From: an uncultured Bacteroidales bacterium
GTDB lineage: Bacteria; Bacteroidota; Bacteroidia; Bacteroidales; F082
Assembly: GCA_905234275.1 (NCBI GenBank)
Contig: CAJOHD010000011.1
Location: 1 to 64,000, forward strand
DNA: 64,000 nt
Direction of reading: 5' to 3'
The notes under the pieces were generated by a model that did not search any database, was not told the DNA's origin, and worked only from the letters and a program-made list of their open reading frames with translations. Shown here piece after piece: positions 63,345 to 64,000 of this stretch. Both the position numbers and the translations under genes were made by a program. The number at the start of each line of letters is the position of its first letter. The first letter of the stretch is position 1.

Positions 63345-63365
63345 AATTAATTGTGTATTAAAGAA

Positions 63366-64000
63366 TTATTGAATTATAATCTTTTCTGTTATTGTTTTGT
63401 TTTTTAACGTAACGACGATATAATACAAGCCTTGTTTCACATTGGGCAAAACAATTTCGCCACCATTAAAATGGTTGTTCGAATAAATTATTTTGCCCAT
63501 AGTATCAAAAACCTTGATACCAGTTATCTCGTCTTCATTATTGGATAATAATAAGTGGAAAGAACCGTTATTGGGGTTAGGGATGATATAAACTTTGTCT
63601 GCGATGGTCTGTGCAGGCTCAGTTTGCACAAATGATTCTTTGTCGTCGTTGCGGTGTACTCCTAAATCTTCCTCTTCACATTTCTCACACTCATCAATGT
63701 ATGCACTGAAATGCGAGCCTTCTTCAGCATGAAAACCATCTATTAATTTGACTTTTTTATGTGCAACATATTCAATGTTTTGGCCATTAGCAACAGTTCT
63801 ATATTTAGGATTTAATGTAGAAGAACGGTTTACGCTCACAAGGGTGTCGAATATTTTTGGAGCGGCTGTTGATACTGTATCTAATAAACGATACAATCCA
63901 AAATAATTCTCTAATGATGATGAAATATGACAATAGTTGTCATTATTAGCAGGATAGATATAAAAAACAGCTTGTTGTAATGAATTAAAACTATCTCCTC
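63366..64000 (-). CDS. T9SS cargo protein, 3' part only (partial)
   Basis: The frame is open to the right edge, so the 5' end lies outside; the TTG at 63896 is not a real start. Visible residues include PKIFDTLVSVNRS, then VAHKKVKLIDGFHAEEGSHF (a '3-coathanger stack' type repeat: GF.A..GS.F.A.I..C), then a Cys/Glu-rich linker, then a T9SS tail (YIIPNPNNGSFHLLLS ... GLYYIVVTLKNKTITEKIIIQ). Confidence 0.82.
   Translation of the reverse strand, partial: GDSFNSLQQAVFYIYPANNDNYCHISSSLENYFGLYRLLDTVSTAAPKIFDTLVSVNRSSTLNPKYRTVANGQNIEYVAHKKVKLIDGFHAEEGSHFSAYIDECEKCEEEDLGVHRNDDKESFVQTEPAQTIADKVYIIPNPNNGSFHLLLSNNEDEITGIKVFDTMGKIIYSNNHFNGGEIVLPNVKQGLYYIVVTLKNKTITEKIIIQ

Overview
This 64 kb window is chromosomal DNA of a member of the Bacteroidota, most likely an uncultured Bacteroidales. 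Three things show this. Promoters repeatedly match the Bacteroidota -7 box TAnnTTTG, and Shine-Dalgarno sequences are scarce. About eleven genes end in a type IX secretion system (T9SS) type A sorting domain (YPNP...GxY...K). Gene orders such as ftsX-DUF3098-uppP-truB and PPIase-lipoprotein-surA-moxR are typical of the phylum. I saw no rRNA, tRNA, CRISPR array, transposase or integrase, and no core T9SS machinery genes.

Layout. 1-1784: two tandem T9SS cargo paralogs, the first cut by the window edge. 2031-5417: a Fic protein with an operator-like inverted repeat at its promoter, a lipoprotein TPR/HTH regulator and a membrane protein. 5407-8129: ftsX-DUF3098-uppP-truB, an envelope and tRNA-modification operon. 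8190-9467: an M64 peptidase. 9477-15308: a TPR-type hybrid-localised histidine kinase and response regulator next to two exported proteins. 15379-21287: two M28 peptidases with T9SS tails flanking mntP, rpiB, an orphan LutB-like protein and a 378 bp AT-rich region with DnaA-box-like 9-mers. 21386-24516: a TPP-riboswitch operon for thiamine uptake (TonB receptor plus PnuT). 24575-28673: a secreted unknown, a GH89 alpha-N-acetylglucosaminidase and a DUF4421 protein. 28790-30110: a small lipoprotein with a radical SAM/SPASM enzyme. 30126-35777: a tripartite RND efflux operon. 35806-45446: SDR, radA, LD-carboxypeptidase, guaB and a cluster of three periplasmic folding factors. 45486-46448: a MoxR ATPase. 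46453-54303: an AT-rich block of T9SS cargo and a TPR/HTH regulator, bounded on its far side by a second 3' end of moxR. 54492-64000: more T9SS cargo (BspA-like leucine-rich repeats, GLUG repeats, beta-propeller-like), another TPR/HTH regulator, a truncated dipeptidase-like gene, and a partial cargo gene at the right edge.

How the parts fit. Conserved housekeeping operons alternate with accessory modules. Three of these modules have a membrane-anchored TPR sensor (either an HTH protein or a histidine kinase) upstream of secreted T9SS cargo; a fourth TPR/HTH gene sits beside a membrane protein. Small palindromic elements of at least four families are scattered through the window, several of them inside reading frames (truB, ldcA, T9SS tails, TPR regulators). 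The best candidates for new biology are the moxR 3'-end duplication around a 7.8 kb block, the 114 bp inverted-repeat element found intact twice (once in frame within ldcA), the TPR-sensor/T9SS-cargo modules, and the lipoprotein/radical SAM pair. All functional calls are by reading motifs; no database search was run.
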